A stretch of DNA of 26,981 nucleotides from Desulfomonilaceae bacterium (GTDB lineage Bacteria > Desulfobacterota > Desulfomonilia > Desulfomonilales > Desulfomonilaceae), in NCBI GenBank assembly GCA_041662605.1, contig JBAZSD010000038.1:1-26981 (forward strand), given 5' to 3'. Made by a program: the position numbers and the translations under genes. Positions within the stretch are counted from its first letter, which is position 1. Every line of letters starts with the position of its first letter. The notes under the pieces were generated by a model, which searched no databases, had not been told where the DNA came from, and worked only from the letters and a program-made list of their open reading frames with translations. Shown piece by piece: positions 7,815 to 16,427 of the stretch.

Positions 7815-8267
7815 ATGAAGTCGAAGAAGCCAGAGATGACCATTAAAGGTGAAATACAAATTAGTTACAATTGGTCCCCAGGAAAGGCCGGAGAACGATT
7901 CTTCCGAGACCTAAGGGACAATATGAAAATTATGGGAACGAGGTGCAGGAAATGTAGTCGGGTTCTTGTTCCACCAAGAATCTTTTGCGAGGAGTGTTTT
8001 ACCGATGACATGGAATGGGTAGAAGTCGAACCCAAGGGGATCCTCGCTACCTTTGGCGAGTGCTATTTTTCCACGGATGGAAAACGACTTGAGAAGCCGT
8101 GGATTCTTGGCATCGTCAGACTCAACGGAAGCGACGGTGGCCTAATACATTACATCGGAGAGGCAACGGCGGAAGAGCTGAAGATAGGAATGCATATGGA
8201 GATAGTGTTCAAAGAGCAAAGAGAAGGAAACATTTTAGACATTCTCTATTTCCGACCAGTTAAATAA
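7815..8267 (+). CDS. DUF35 (Zn-ribbon plus OB-fold) partner protein 2
   Basis: This 150-residue protein is a clear paralogue of the DUF35 protein at 4227-4691. It shares YNWSxG near the N-terminus, then IMGTRCxKCxRVLVPxR and FCxECF. The Zn ribbon uses Cys44, Cys47, Cys58 and Cys61. It has an AGGAG ribosome-binding site. It completes the second A'/B'/DUF35' module, so the three-gene unit was probably duplicated as a block around the MaoC gene. It is expected to bind the type A'/B' pair and help bind CoA. Confidence 0.88.
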   Translation: MKSKKPEMTIKGEIQISYNWSPGKAGERFFRDLRDNMKIMGTRCRKCSRVLVPPRIFCEECFTDDMEWVEVEPKGILATFGECYFSTDGKRLEKPWILGIVRLNGSDGGLIHYIGEATAEELKIGMHMEIVFKEQREGNILDILYFRPVK

Positions 8268-8289
8268 TGGACGTCGAAGGGTTCTTTCT

Positions 8290-9090
8290 ATGATAGCCGA
8301 CGGAAATATAAAACTAGAAGTTGAAGGACTGTCACTCAGTTTTGGCTCAGTAATGGCCCTGATTGATGTTTCCTTTCGGGCTAAAGAAGGAGAAATATTA
8401 GCATTAATAGGCCCAAATGGCGCCGGAAAGACATCTTTGTTGAATTGTATCAGTGGCTTCTATCATCCCGGACATGGGCAAGTCATGTTTAATGGTCTGG
8501 AGATCAGTCGGGTCTCACCAAGTCGCCGTGCTAGGCTTGGAATTTCCAGGACTTTTCAGAATATTGAGCTATACATGGGGCTGACGGCCTTGGACAATCT
8601 AATGGCTGCCAGACACGTCTTCATCAACTATGGACCCATTGCAGGATCAATCTTTTTTGGCAAAGCTCGCAAACAGGAAATAGAAAACCGGAGCATAGTA
8701 GAGGAGATTATTGATCTATTAGAACTGGCGGAGGCTCGGCACAGAATAGTAGAAAGTCTTCCATACGGGCTAAGAAAAAGGGTTGATCTTGGTAGAGCTT
8801 TGGCCCTTGAACCTAAGTTGCTGCTTTTGGATGAGCCAATGGCTGGGATGAATGTCGAAGAGAAAGAGGATATGGCAAGATTCATTCTGGACATTCAAGA
8901 ACTCAAACACATCCCCATAATAATTGTTGAACACGACATGGGAGTGGTCATGGACATCTCACAGCGTGTAGTAGTTCTAGATTTCGGTACCAAAATTGCC
9001 GAGGGGTCCCCCCAAGAAATAAAACGGAACAAAAAAGTGATTAGCGCATACCTCGGTAAATCGGGCCAGTCAGGAGAGAGTGCAAAGTGA
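8290..9090 (+). CDS. livG: branched-chain-type ABC transporter ATP-binding protein LivG
   Basis: This 266-residue ATPase has Walker A GPNGAGKT (41-48), Q-loop region RTFQNIELYMG, signature PYGLRKRVDLGRAL in place of LSYGxQRRLE, Walker B KLLLLDEP (about 175-182) and switch His in IIIVEHDMG. The C-terminal GTKIAEGSPQEI segment is typical of LivG. It would power import with LivHM and LivF. Its stop overlaps the GTG of the acyl-CoA ligase by four bases (GTGA), so the two are translationally coupled. In catabolic clusters such Liv systems often import organic acids rather than amino acids; the substrate here is not shown by sequence. Confidence 0.93.
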   Translation: MIADGNIKLEVEGLSLSFGSVMALIDVSFRAKEGEILALIGPNGAGKTSLLNCISGFYHPGHGQVMFNGLEISRVSPSRRARLGISRTFQNIELYMGLTALDNLMAARHVFINYGPIAGSIFFGKARKQEIENRSIVEEIIDLLELAEARHRIVESLPYGLRKRVDLGRALALEPKLLLLDEPMAGMNVEEKEDMARFILDIQELKHIPIIIVEHDMGVVMDISQRVVVLDFGTKIAEGSPQEIKRNKKVISAYLGKSGQSGESAK

Positions 9091-10997
9091 ATCTGTCAAG
9101 GCTGGTACATGAAGATACCTTACCAAAGCTTCTGTTGAGAAACCGATCTAAATACGGTTCCAACCAGGCGGCGGCCAGAGAAAAGACAATGGGCATCTGG
9201 CAGAGCTATTCATGGGAAGACTATTACAGCATTGTGAAGCATTTGTGTCTTGCCTTCGTCTCCATGGGTTTGGAAAAGGGTGATCGCGTGTCCATCTTGG
9301 GGGAGAACAAGCCACATGTATATTGGTTTGAACTCGCCGCCCAGTCAGCCAGAGCCGTGGTAGTAGGAGTCTTTGCTGATTGTACACCCCCAGAAGTTGA
9401 ATACTACGTATCACATTCTGGATCGCGTTTTATCGTTTGTCAGGACCAAGAGCAAGTCGACAAGGTATTGGAGATAATCGAGAAAGTGCCAATACTCCAG
9501 AAAATCATCTATTGGGATCCCAAAGGTCTTTGGAGCTACACAGATTCACTGCTTGTCAGCATGGAGGAGATGATTGACACCGGCAAGGCTTATGCGAGAG
9601 AACTCCCAGACCGATTTGAGGAGATGGTGGCTTCAACCGATTGCAACGACCTTGCAGTTTTTTTGTACAGTTCAGGAACCACGGGTAAACCTAAAGCGGC
9701 GATGGTAACACATAAAGCGTTAATTGGTATGGCTGCTGCTGTAAACGAGGTGGATCGCTATCAGGAAAATGAGGAGTACCTGTCTTTCCTACCAATTGCC
9801 TGGATTGCCGAACAACTGTTTGGTGTGGCGTGTTCGCTCTATTACTGCCTACGCGCCAACTTTCCAGAGGAACCTGAAACCGTGCAGGCAAACATTCGTG
9901 AGGTCGGACCTCAGGTTGTTTTCTTTGGTCCCCGGTTGTGGGAAAACTTGATTCGTACGATTCAGTTGAAGATACAGGATTCGGGCGTTTTCAATCGTGT
10001 TTGTTACAATTTGGCGCTAACGATTGGTAGACGCAAAGCCTCGGTGACTATGAGGGGTGGGCGCCTCGGAATCTGGTTGGCATTCTGGTCATTTATTGCC
10101 GAAAGACTCGTTTTCAGGTCGTTGAGAGACAACATCGGCTTGCTCAAGAGTCGAGTAGGCTACTCGGCTGGCGCAGCGATAAGCCCTGACGTGATCAGTT
10201 ATTTTCACGCTATCGGAGTAAACATTAAACAGCTCTACGGGGGCTCCGAAGTGGGAGTTGTGACCCTCCACAAGGATTACGACATCAAACCGGAAAGCTG
10301 TGGGCCACCGCTACCAGGAGTAGATATCCAAATTTCTGAAGAAGGTGAGATACTGGTCCGCACTCCCAACATGTTCTCCGGTTACTACGGTGAGGAGGAA
10401 AAAACCAAAAGAAAGTTAGTTGACGGCTGGTACAAGTCCGAAGATTTTGGCCACTTCGACAACGATGGTCATCTCATCGTTATGGATAGAATGGAAGATC
10501 TGCTGGAAATGGCCGATGGAAAGAAATTTTCTCCGCAGTTTTGCGAGGTAAGACTAAGATTTTCACCGTATATAAAGGATGTTTTGGTAGTGGCTCGAAA
10601 GGGCCAAGTCATTGTCGGAGCACTTATAAACATTGATCTGAACAATGTTGGGCAGTGGGCCGAATCAAACCATCTCGTTTACACCACGTTCGTTGACTTG
10701 TCTCAAAAACCTGATGTCATAGAGCTTGTTCGAAAAGAAGTGGCAAAGGTCAATAAGATTCTACCGGATTACTCTCAAATCCGTAAGTTTATCAATCTCC
10801 ACAAAGAATTTGATCCTGACGAAGCGGAGATGACACGGACGAGGAAACTTCGGCGGATTTTTGTGGAATCACGCTTCAAGCCAATGATCGACGCCATATT
10901 TGGTGATGCTGGAGAAGTCGAGGTCACGTCAGAGATCACTTATCGTGATGGCAGAACCGGTCTGATGAAAAACGAAATAAAGGTTGTGTCTGTCTAG
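9087..10997 (+). CDS. AMP-forming long-chain-type acyl-CoA ligase inside the liv operon
   Basis: This 636-residue adenylate-forming enzyme of the long-chain acyl-CoA synthetase type activates a carboxylate with ATP and CoA. It has an intact phosphate loop SSGTTGKPK (about 195-203), adenine motif LYGGSEVG, the WYKSEDFG motif, the hinge region DRMEDLLEMADGKKFSP and a C-terminal Lys in EMTRTRKLRR. It starts with GTG overlapping the livG stop. Insertion of such a ligase between livG and livH recurs in Desulfobacterota and Betaproteobacteria and suggests that the imported acid is thioesterified at once. Of the three ligase-like proteins in the window, this is the only one with all core motifs intact. 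Confidence 0.9.
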   Translation: MNLSRLVHEDTLPKLLLRNRSKYGSNQAAAREKTMGIWQSYSWEDYYSIVKHLCLAFVSMGLEKGDRVSILGENKPHVYWFELAAQSARAVVVGVFADCTPPEVEYYVSHSGSRFIVCQDQEQVDKVLEIIEKVPILQKIIYWDPKGLWSYTDSLLVSMEEMIDTGKAYARELPDRFEEMVASTDCNDLAVFLYSSGTTGKPKAAMVTHKALIGMAAAVNEVDRYQENEEYLSFLPIAWIAEQLFGVACSLYYCLRANFPEEPETVQANIREVGPQVVFFGPRLWENLIRTIQLKIQDSGVFNRVCYNLALTIGRRKASVTMRGGRLGIWLAFWSFIAERLVFRSLRDNIGLLKSRVGYSAGAAISPDVISYFHAIGVNIKQLYGGSEVGVVTLHKDYDIKPESCGPPLPGVDIQISEEGEILVRTPNMFSGYYGEEEKTKRKLVDGWYKSEDFGHFDNDGHLIVMDRMEDLLEMADGKKFSPQFCEVRLRFSPYIKDVLVVARKGQVIVGALINIDLNNVGQWAESNHLVYTTFVDLSQKPDVIELVRKEVAKVNKILPDYSQIRKFINLHKEFDPDEAEMTRTRKLRRIFVESRFKPMIDAIFGDAGEVEVTSEITYRDGRTGLMKNEIKVVSV

Positions 10998-11009
10998 AGG
11001 AGGCGCAGT

Positions 11010-11891
11010 TTGATATCTCTGGTTCCACAATTTTTTGTAACAGGATTACTGACAGGAAGCGTGTACGCCCTGATTGCGGTCAGCATAGTCCTTGTCTACA
11101 AATCCACTAGAATATTTAACTTTGCCGTAGGAGAGCTGCTAGCACTGGGTGGATATTTTTGTTATTCGTTCGTCGTCTGGTTTCATTTTCCTCTGTGGTT
11201 GGCGCTAGTGGGCGCTCTGTTGATGGCAGTGGTCACCGGATTGTTGGTAGAGCGTCTGGTCCTAAGGCCCCTTTTAGGTCAACCTCTCCTGACGATCATA
11301 ATGGCTACGCTCGCGTTGTCTGTTCTTCTTAGAGGCATCATGCTCATGATATGGACGGGCTACGACGTGGCTTTCCCCAAAAACCTCCTCCCCGGTAAGA
11401 CTGTTGTAGTCGGTTCTGTTGCCATGTCTGCGGAGCTTCTGTGGGCCTTTGGTATTGCAGTGGTGGCTTTTGCCACTCTGGCATATTTTTTTGTAAAAAC
11501 CCAAACGGGATTAAGAATGAGAGCGGTTTCCCAAGATCACGAACTATCTATGTCCTGCGGGATAAATATAACCGTAGTCTTTGCATTGACCTGGGTCTTG
11601 GCAGTCATTCTTGGAACACTGGCCGGTTCGCTCATGGGGTATAGACTGGCCCTTGCGCCATCTTATACACCGCTGCTGGCGCTAAAGGCATTCCCCGCAG
11701 TCATCTTTGGGGGGCTGGAATCAGTGACGGGAGCACTTTTGGGGGGCCTCACCGTCGGAATCATCGAATCAATGGTCGGCGGATTGATAGACCCAACAAT
11801 GGGGGAAATATCAGCCTATATATTACTGTTGGCCGTGCTCCTCATTAGACCTGAAGGTCTGATGGGTCTCAAGCGAATAGAAAGGGTCTGA
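11010..11891 (+). CDS. livH: branched-chain-type ABC transporter permease LivH
   Basis: This 293-residue inner-membrane permease has about eight hydrophobic segments. It has the LivH opening FVTGLLTGSVYALIAVSIVL, the GxRMRAVSQD loop contacting the ATPase and the closing LLLAVLLIRPEGLMG. It starts at TTG 11010, six bases after a strong AGAGGAGG. It is followed one base later by livM. It forms half of the translocation pathway. Confidence 0.93.
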   Translation: MISLVPQFFVTGLLTGSVYALIAVSIVLVYKSTRIFNFAVGELLALGGYFCYSFVVWFHFPLWLALVGALLMAVVTGLLVERLVLRPLLGQPLLTIIMATLALSVLLRGIMLMIWTGYDVAFPKNLLPGKTVVVGSVAMSAELLWAFGIAVVAFATLAYFFVKTQTGLRMRAVSQDHELSMSCGINITVVFALTWVLAVILGTLAGSLMGYRLALAPSYTPLLALKAFPAVIFGGLESVTGALLGGLTVGIIESMVGGLIDPTMGEISAYILLLAVLLIRPEGLMGLKRIERV

Positions 11892-11892
11892 T

Positions 11893-12951
11893 ATGTGGCG
11901 CCCATGTGGAACATTGGACGATACTTACGAAAAAGACATTGCAATCGTCAGAACTTTGCCCCAGCAGGTCCTCACAATCGTCGGTTTAATTGCTTCGCTC
12001 TTTTTGCCGCAGCTACTCGGAGCGGGCAGCATAACCACAGTCAACCTGATCGCAATATCGGTCGTCAGTATCATGGGGCTGAATATTCTGACTGGACTGA
12101 CTGGCCAAATATCCCTGGGACATGGCGCATTTATGGGTGTTGGGGCCTACACTCTTATGATGCTTATGAACCACTTGGGGTTCTCCTTCTGGTTAGCTCT
12201 TCCGGTTTCTGTACTGGCCGCTGGCTTAGTTGGGCTTCTATTTGGACTGCCCTCCTTACGTATTAAAGGATTCTATCTCGCCATGGCCACCTTGGCAGCC
12301 CAGTTTCTAATCCCCTGGATCATTGTAAATGTGAGACCTGATCTTACAGGAGGAACCTCGACCTTGACCATCAAGGCCCCGAGCATTCTTGGCTTCAGCT
12401 TTGATTCTCAAGTCAGAGTTTACTACCTTGTGATGTTTTTTGCTGTAGCCTCCATTATTCTAACCCGCAATTTACAGCGTTCAAAAATCGGCCGGGCGTT
12501 CGTTGCCATACGAGACAACGATTTAGCGGCCGAAATCATGGGTGTCGAGATCTTTAGATACAAACTGTTGTCTTTTTTCATCTGCTCTCTTTACGCAGGA
12601 CTTGCTGGAGTCTTGTGGGCGCTCTGGATGGGCGCCATAAACGTGGACTCGTTTACCCTACATGAGTCTATCTGGTACCTTGGCATGATTATTGTCGGAG
12701 GGCTTGGCTCAGTTCCAGGCGCTGTGTTTGGGGTGATCTTCATTCGGGCGCTTGAACCGTTTTCCCATTACATTGGCCCCCCAATAGCATCGTACTTTCC
12801 GGATGCTGTAGGAGCAGCAATAAAGAGTGGTATCAGTCCATTTGTGTTCGGGCTGGTCATCCTGGTCTTCTTGATCTACGAGCCGAGAGGTCTAGGGCAT
12901 CGTTGGGAAATCTTTAAACACTTTTATCGCCGATGGCCATTTTCCTATTAA
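11893..12951 (+). CDS. livM: branched-chain-type ABC transporter permease LivM
   Basis: This 352-residue polytopic permease has the LivM signatures GLNILTGLTGQISLGHGAFMGVGAY and IRDNDLAAEIMGVEIFRYKLLSF, the latter being the ATPase-coupling loop. It ends with LVFLIYEPRGLGHRWE, normal for the family. It begins one base after the livH stop, so translational coupling is expected. It pairs with LivH in the membrane. Confidence 0.93.
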   Translation: MWRPCGTLDDTYEKDIAIVRTLPQQVLTIVGLIASLFLPQLLGAGSITTVNLIAISVVSIMGLNILTGLTGQISLGHGAFMGVGAYTLMMLMNHLGFSFWLALPVSVLAAGLVGLLFGLPSLRIKGFYLAMATLAAQFLIPWIIVNVRPDLTGGTSTLTIKAPSILGFSFDSQVRVYYLVMFFAVASIILTRNLQRSKIGRAFVAIRDNDLAAEIMGVEIFRYKLLSFFICSLYAGLAGVLWALWMGAINVDSFTLHESIWYLGMIIVGGLGSVPGAVFGVIFIRALEPFSHYIGPPIASYFPDAVGAAIKSGISPFVFGLVILVFLIYEPRGLGHRWEIFKHFYRRWPFSY

Positions 12952-13008
12952 GGCTGAGATCAACAAACCTAAGCGTAAACCCTTAAGCAAGAATCAAAGG
13001 AGGCGGAC

Positions 13009-14256
13009 ATGAAGCGGATTGTAAAACGGATTTCGAGTAGACTAGGATGGATGCTTGTGATCATTCTCGTGTTGGTAATTCTCGCACCTACTCAGAGTCT
13101 TGCCGAGAAACCAGAAGTGATTCCTGTTGCTCTGTTAGGGGATCTTACAGGTCCTTACGCTTCGGTGGTTGGACCAATGGCGCCTGGAGCAGAGGACGCA
13201 GTCAAGTATGTCAATGAGAAACTTGGCGGCATTGACGGCGTTAAGCTGAAACTTATAGTTAAGGATAACACTGGACAGGCTTCTCTTGGCCTCCAACAGT
13301 ATGCGGAACTGATTGGGATGAAATCGAAACCTCTTTTCTTCGGTGTACCTCACACTCCCACAGCAGAGGCTCTTCGAGAGAAAGTTCAGAAAGATGGCGT
13401 AATAGGCTTTTTCCCAAGCAGTGTTAATGATCTCTATCCTCAGGGGAACACCTATGGTTTCTACGAACTCTACGCCGGAATGGCGGCCACTGCCGTCAGA
13501 TGGGTCAAAGACAACTGGAAGGAAGCCCGTAACCCTAGAATTGCAATTATTACATGGGATCAGGCTTATGGAAAAGCGATTCTTACGCCAGAATTCTTTG
13601 CTTATTGCAAGGAAATTGGGGTTGACATTGTGGCGCAGGACCTTTTCGGAGTGAGAGATGTAGACCTGACTACCCCTCTGGTCCGTATCCGAGCGCAAAA
13701 CCCCGATTGGCTTCTAACCAACTGCACGGGATCTGGACCAGTGGCCATCATGAGGGCGGTAAAGGAATTGAGCATGAATGTAAAACTGCTCAACATGGTT
13801 GGCGGAGATTGGGGTACCATTCGGCTTGATCCGTCGCTCTTCGAGGGTTGCATATCTGTACTTCACAACATTTCCTACGATAATGAAAATCACCCCGGCG
13901 TCAAGCTCGTAAAGCAGTATCTCAAGGACAACAATCGAAGCATAAAAGAACAAACTAACTTCTATATTCTTGGATGGCAATACATTCTGATGATTCATAA
14001 GTCGATGTCGGATGCTGTGGCCAAAGTGGGATGGGATAAAACGACAGTACAGTCCATAATGAATGAATTGAACCATTTCACGGATTGGCAACCTCTAGAT
14101 GGAGTCGTCAAGATCACATATACCGACAAGATTCGATCTACACCATGGCTCGTGATTTACAAGGTCGAAGGGGGAAAACTTTTGCCCGCAGGAGGCAAAG
14201 GCGGCGATGGCAATTTTGTTCGCGCTCCCGACATGACGCCGAAGCAATTTCGTTAA
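13009..14256 (+). CDS. periplasmic branched-chain-type substrate-binding protein
   Basis: This 415-residue receptor has a signal peptide: Lys/Arg-rich start, hydrophobic core WMLVIILVLVILA and probable cleavage after SLA (residue 32). There is no lipobox Cys, so it should be soluble in the periplasm. The mature part begins with VIPVALLGDLTGPYASVVGP, typical of Peripla_BP_6. It has a perfect AAAGGAGG site. It lies between livM and livF and would set the transporter's specificity. The ligand cannot be read from sequence; nearby CoA-ligase and beta-oxidation-type genes suggest a carboxylic acid. Confidence 0.9.
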   Translation: MKRIVKRISSRLGWMLVIILVLVILAPTQSLAEKPEVIPVALLGDLTGPYASVVGPMAPGAEDAVKYVNEKLGGIDGVKLKLIVKDNTGQASLGLQQYAELIGMKSKPLFFGVPHTPTAEALREKVQKDGVIGFFPSSVNDLYPQGNTYGFYELYAGMAATAVRWVKDNWKEARNPRIAIITWDQAYGKAILTPEFFAYCKEIGVDIVAQDLFGVRDVDLTTPLVRIRAQNPDWLLTNCTGSGPVAIMRAVKELSMNVKLLNMVGGDWGTIRLDPSLFEGCISVLHNISYDNENHPGVKLVKQYLKDNNRSIKEQTNFYILGWQYILMIHKSMSDAVAKVGWDKTTVQSIMNELNHFTDWQPLDGVVKITYTDKIRSTPWLVIYKVEGGKLLPAGGKGGDGNFVRAPDMTPKQFR

Positions 14257-14314
14257 TCACACTCGATCAGGGACCAGATGCGCCTGATGAATTTCGGCAT
14301 TAGGCGCTTCTGTA

Positions 14315-14326
14315 AAAGGAGGTGAT
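14315..14326 (+). promoter_or_regulatory. full-length Shine-Dalgarno deciding the livF start
   Basis: AAAGGAGGTGAT is complementary to essentially the whole anti-Shine-Dalgarno tail of 16S rRNA. It contains the only conventional in-frame start near the livF N-terminus (GTG 14322) and so argues for initiation at the ATT at 14331. Confidence 0.6.
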
Positions 14327-14330
14327 TAGT

Positions 14331-15125
14331 ATTTTATCAGTTAATCAGATCGAAGTTTCTTATCACAAGGTTATTCAGGTTCTCAAAGGTGTTTCCATTG
14401 AAGTTAGGGAAGGTCAGATTGTGGCCTTGCTGGGCGCCAACGGCGCAGGGAAAACTACCACATTGAAAGCCATATCCTGTCTGCTGAGGGCTGAAGCGGG
14501 AGATCTCACGAGCGGAGACATTACGTTCATGGGGAAACGCATCGACCGATCGATGCCACACTATATTGCCAAGACAGGAATTATTCAGGTTCTTGAGGGC
14601 AGAAGAGTTTTTCCACATCTGACGGTAGAGGAAAATTTGAGGGCCGGGTATTTGGGGACCAGCGGCGAGAAAGATATCCGCCAAAAGTTGGAATCGGTAT
14701 ACAGCATTTTCCCTCGACTTCCAGAACTGAAACATCGGGTTTGCGGATTTTTGTCAGGCGGAGAGCAACAGATGATGGTTATAGGCAGGGCACTTATATC
14801 CAATCCCAAGGTTATGCTTTTAGACGAACCATCGTTGGGTCTGGCGCCTATTCTCATTGCAAAAATTTTTGAGATTATTAAGCGAATCAATGATGAACAA
14901 AAGACTTCTATACTGCTGGTAGAACAAAATGCATTGGCCGCTTTGGAGATTGCCGACTACGCCTACGTGATGGAAAATGGGCGGATCGTTATGGATGGAC
15001 CTGCTGAAAAACTAAAAGAAAACGAAGATATCAAAGAATTTTATCTGGGATTGAGTTCTGTGGGTAGTCGGAAGAGCTATAAAGAGGTTAAGCACTACAA
15101 GAGACGAAAACGGTGGTTGTCGTAG
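14331..15125 (+). CDS. livF: branched-chain-type ABC transporter ATP-binding protein LivF, probable ATT start
   Basis: This second ATPase of the importer has Walker A GANGAGKTT (about 36-44), signature LSGGEQQMMVIGRAL (about 141-155), Walker B VMLLDEPSLG, and switch His replaced by Gln in LLVEQN, as is usual in LivF. The frame is open to a GTG at 14322, but that codon lies inside the strong Shine-Dalgarno AAAGGAGGTGAT (14315-14326). The ATT at 14331 is eight bases after AGGAGG and gives ILSVNQIEVSYHKVIQVLKG, matching the usual MLxVNxIxVxY start of LivF. I therefore place the start at 14331, with GTG 14322 as the alternative. The C-terminus carries a short basic tail. Confidence 0.88.
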   Translation: MLSVNQIEVSYHKVIQVLKGVSIEVREGQIVALLGANGAGKTTTLKAISCLLRAEAGDLTSGDITFMGKRIDRSMPHYIAKTGIIQVLEGRRVFPHLTVEENLRAGYLGTSGEKDIRQKLESVYSIFPRLPELKHRVCGFLSGGEQQMMVIGRALISNPKVMLLDEPSLGLAPILIAKIFEIIKRINDEQKTSILLVEQNALAALEIADYAYVMENGRIVMDGPAEKLKENEDIKEFYLGLSSVGSRKSYKEVKHYKRRKRWLS

Positions 15126-15248
15126 ACAATTCAACTCCTGAGGATAGCTCGTCAGATCAGAGGATTAGATTCTTTGTCTTTTGACGACTTGTGTCTAAGT
15201 CCATTGGACCAGTTCAGATCAAACACGCAAGGGGATGGATGATACGAA

Positions 15249-16427
15249 ATGGATTTTGATTTAACCGCTGAACAGAGGCTGGTGCAACAAAATGTTCACC
15301 AGTTCATGGTGAAGGAAATCGAGCCAATAGCTGAGCAGATTGACAGAGAGGACCGATTCCCTGTTGACATTTGGAAGAAACTGGGCGAACTGGGCGTCCT
15401 TGGGGTCACAATCCCTGAAGAATATGGCGGATCTGGCTTCGACCTCTTGACGGCCGTTCTGGTAATAGAGCAAATAGCGAGGACGTGCCCTGCCCTGGCA
15501 GTTTCATATGGGGCTCACGCCAATCTTTGCACAGACAATCTTTGTCGAAACGGAACTGAAGAACAAAAAAGGAAATACCTTCCCGGTTTGTGTTCCGGAG
15601 ACTTGGTGGGCTGTCTTGCATTGACCGAACCCAACTCGGGTTCGGATGCGATCAGCATTCGTACGACAGCGATACGGGACGGTGATGATTTCATACTCAA
15701 TGGAACCAAAATGTTTATCACCAACGCTCCTGTCGGAGATGTCTTTCTCACTTATGCGAAGACTGATAGAACGTCTCCAGCAAAATCTGGAATTACAGCA
15801 TTAATCGTGGAGAAAGACTTTCCTGGATTTCAGGTTTCGCGGGCGCTAGAAAAAATGGGAAATCGGGGATCGCCCACAGGAGAAATTGTGTTTGAAGATT
15901 GTAGAGTTCCCAGTGAGAATGTGATCGGGGTTGTTGGCGCCGGTATCCGAGTGATGATGGGTGGACTCGACGTTGAGCGAGCCTTTTTTTCCGGGGAGCC
16001 CCTCGGGTTGGCTGAAGGAGCATTGGAATTGGGGCGGAAATATTCCATGGAGAGGGAACAATTCGGAAAACCTATCTGCGATTTCCAGTTGGTGAAGGCG
16101 AAGCTGGCGGATATGTACACTGAAATCGAGGCCGCCAGGGGACTTGTTTACCGTGCAGCCACCTTGGCCGAAAAGATGGAACGCGGAGGGAAAGGGACAG
16201 AAGTACACAAGATTGCCGCTTCGGCTATGTTGTTTGCTGCCGAGACAGCTACCCGTGTCGTCAACCAGGCGCTACAGATCCACGGCGGGTATGGTTACAT
16301 GTTAGAATTCCCTATTAACCGATTCTACAGGGATGCTAAGTTATATGAAATTGGCGCAGGGACATCTGAGATCCGCCGTCTTGTCATCGCTGATGAAATC
16401 ATTCAGAGGGGACTGGAGTATGTCTGA
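15249..16427 (+). CDS. acyl-CoA dehydrogenase 1 (isovaleryl-CoA dehydrogenase type)
   Basis: This 392-residue FAD enzyme forms a 2,3-double bond in an acyl-CoA and passes electrons to ETF. It has LTEPNSGSDA, the FITN segment, FEDCRVPSENVIG, REQFGKPI, QIHGGYGYMLEFPINRFYRDAK and GAGTSEIRR. The MCAD-type catalytic Glu site is Gly here (IGAGT rather than YEGT). A Glu in helix G (Glu243, GLDVERAFFSGEP) matches the isovaleryl-CoA dehydrogenase base, so the enzyme looks active and IVD-like. It overlaps the next dehydrogenase gene by eight bases. Confidence 0.92.
   Translation: MDFDLTAEQRLVQQNVHQFMVKEIEPIAEQIDREDRFPVDIWKKLGELGVLGVTIPEEYGGSGFDLLTAVLVIEQIARTCPALAVSYGAHANLCTDNLCRNGTEEQKRKYLPGLCSGDLVGCLALTEPNSGSDAISIRTTAIRDGDDFILNGTKMFITNAPVGDVFLTYAKTDRTSPAKSGITALIVEKDFPGFQVSRALEKMGNRGSPTGEIVFEDCRVPSENVIGVVGAGIRVMMGGLDVERAFFSGEPLGLAEGALELGRKYSMEREQFGKPICDFQLVKAKLADMYTEIEAARGLVYRAATLAEKMERGGKGTEVHKIAASAMLFAAETATRVVNQALQIHGGYGYMLEFPINRFYRDAKLYEIGAGTSEIRRLVIADEIIQRGLEYV

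Noticed and set aside
13135..13698. 187-codon open frame on the minus strand
   Set aside because: It lies wholly inside the periplasmic binding-protein gene, has no ribosome-binding site, and its translation matches no family I recognise.
16333..16419. Upstream in-frame extension of acyl-CoA dehydrogenase 2
   Set aside because: It overlaps the first dehydrogenase by 95 bp; the ATG at 16420 has GGAG upstream and gives the normal N-terminus.
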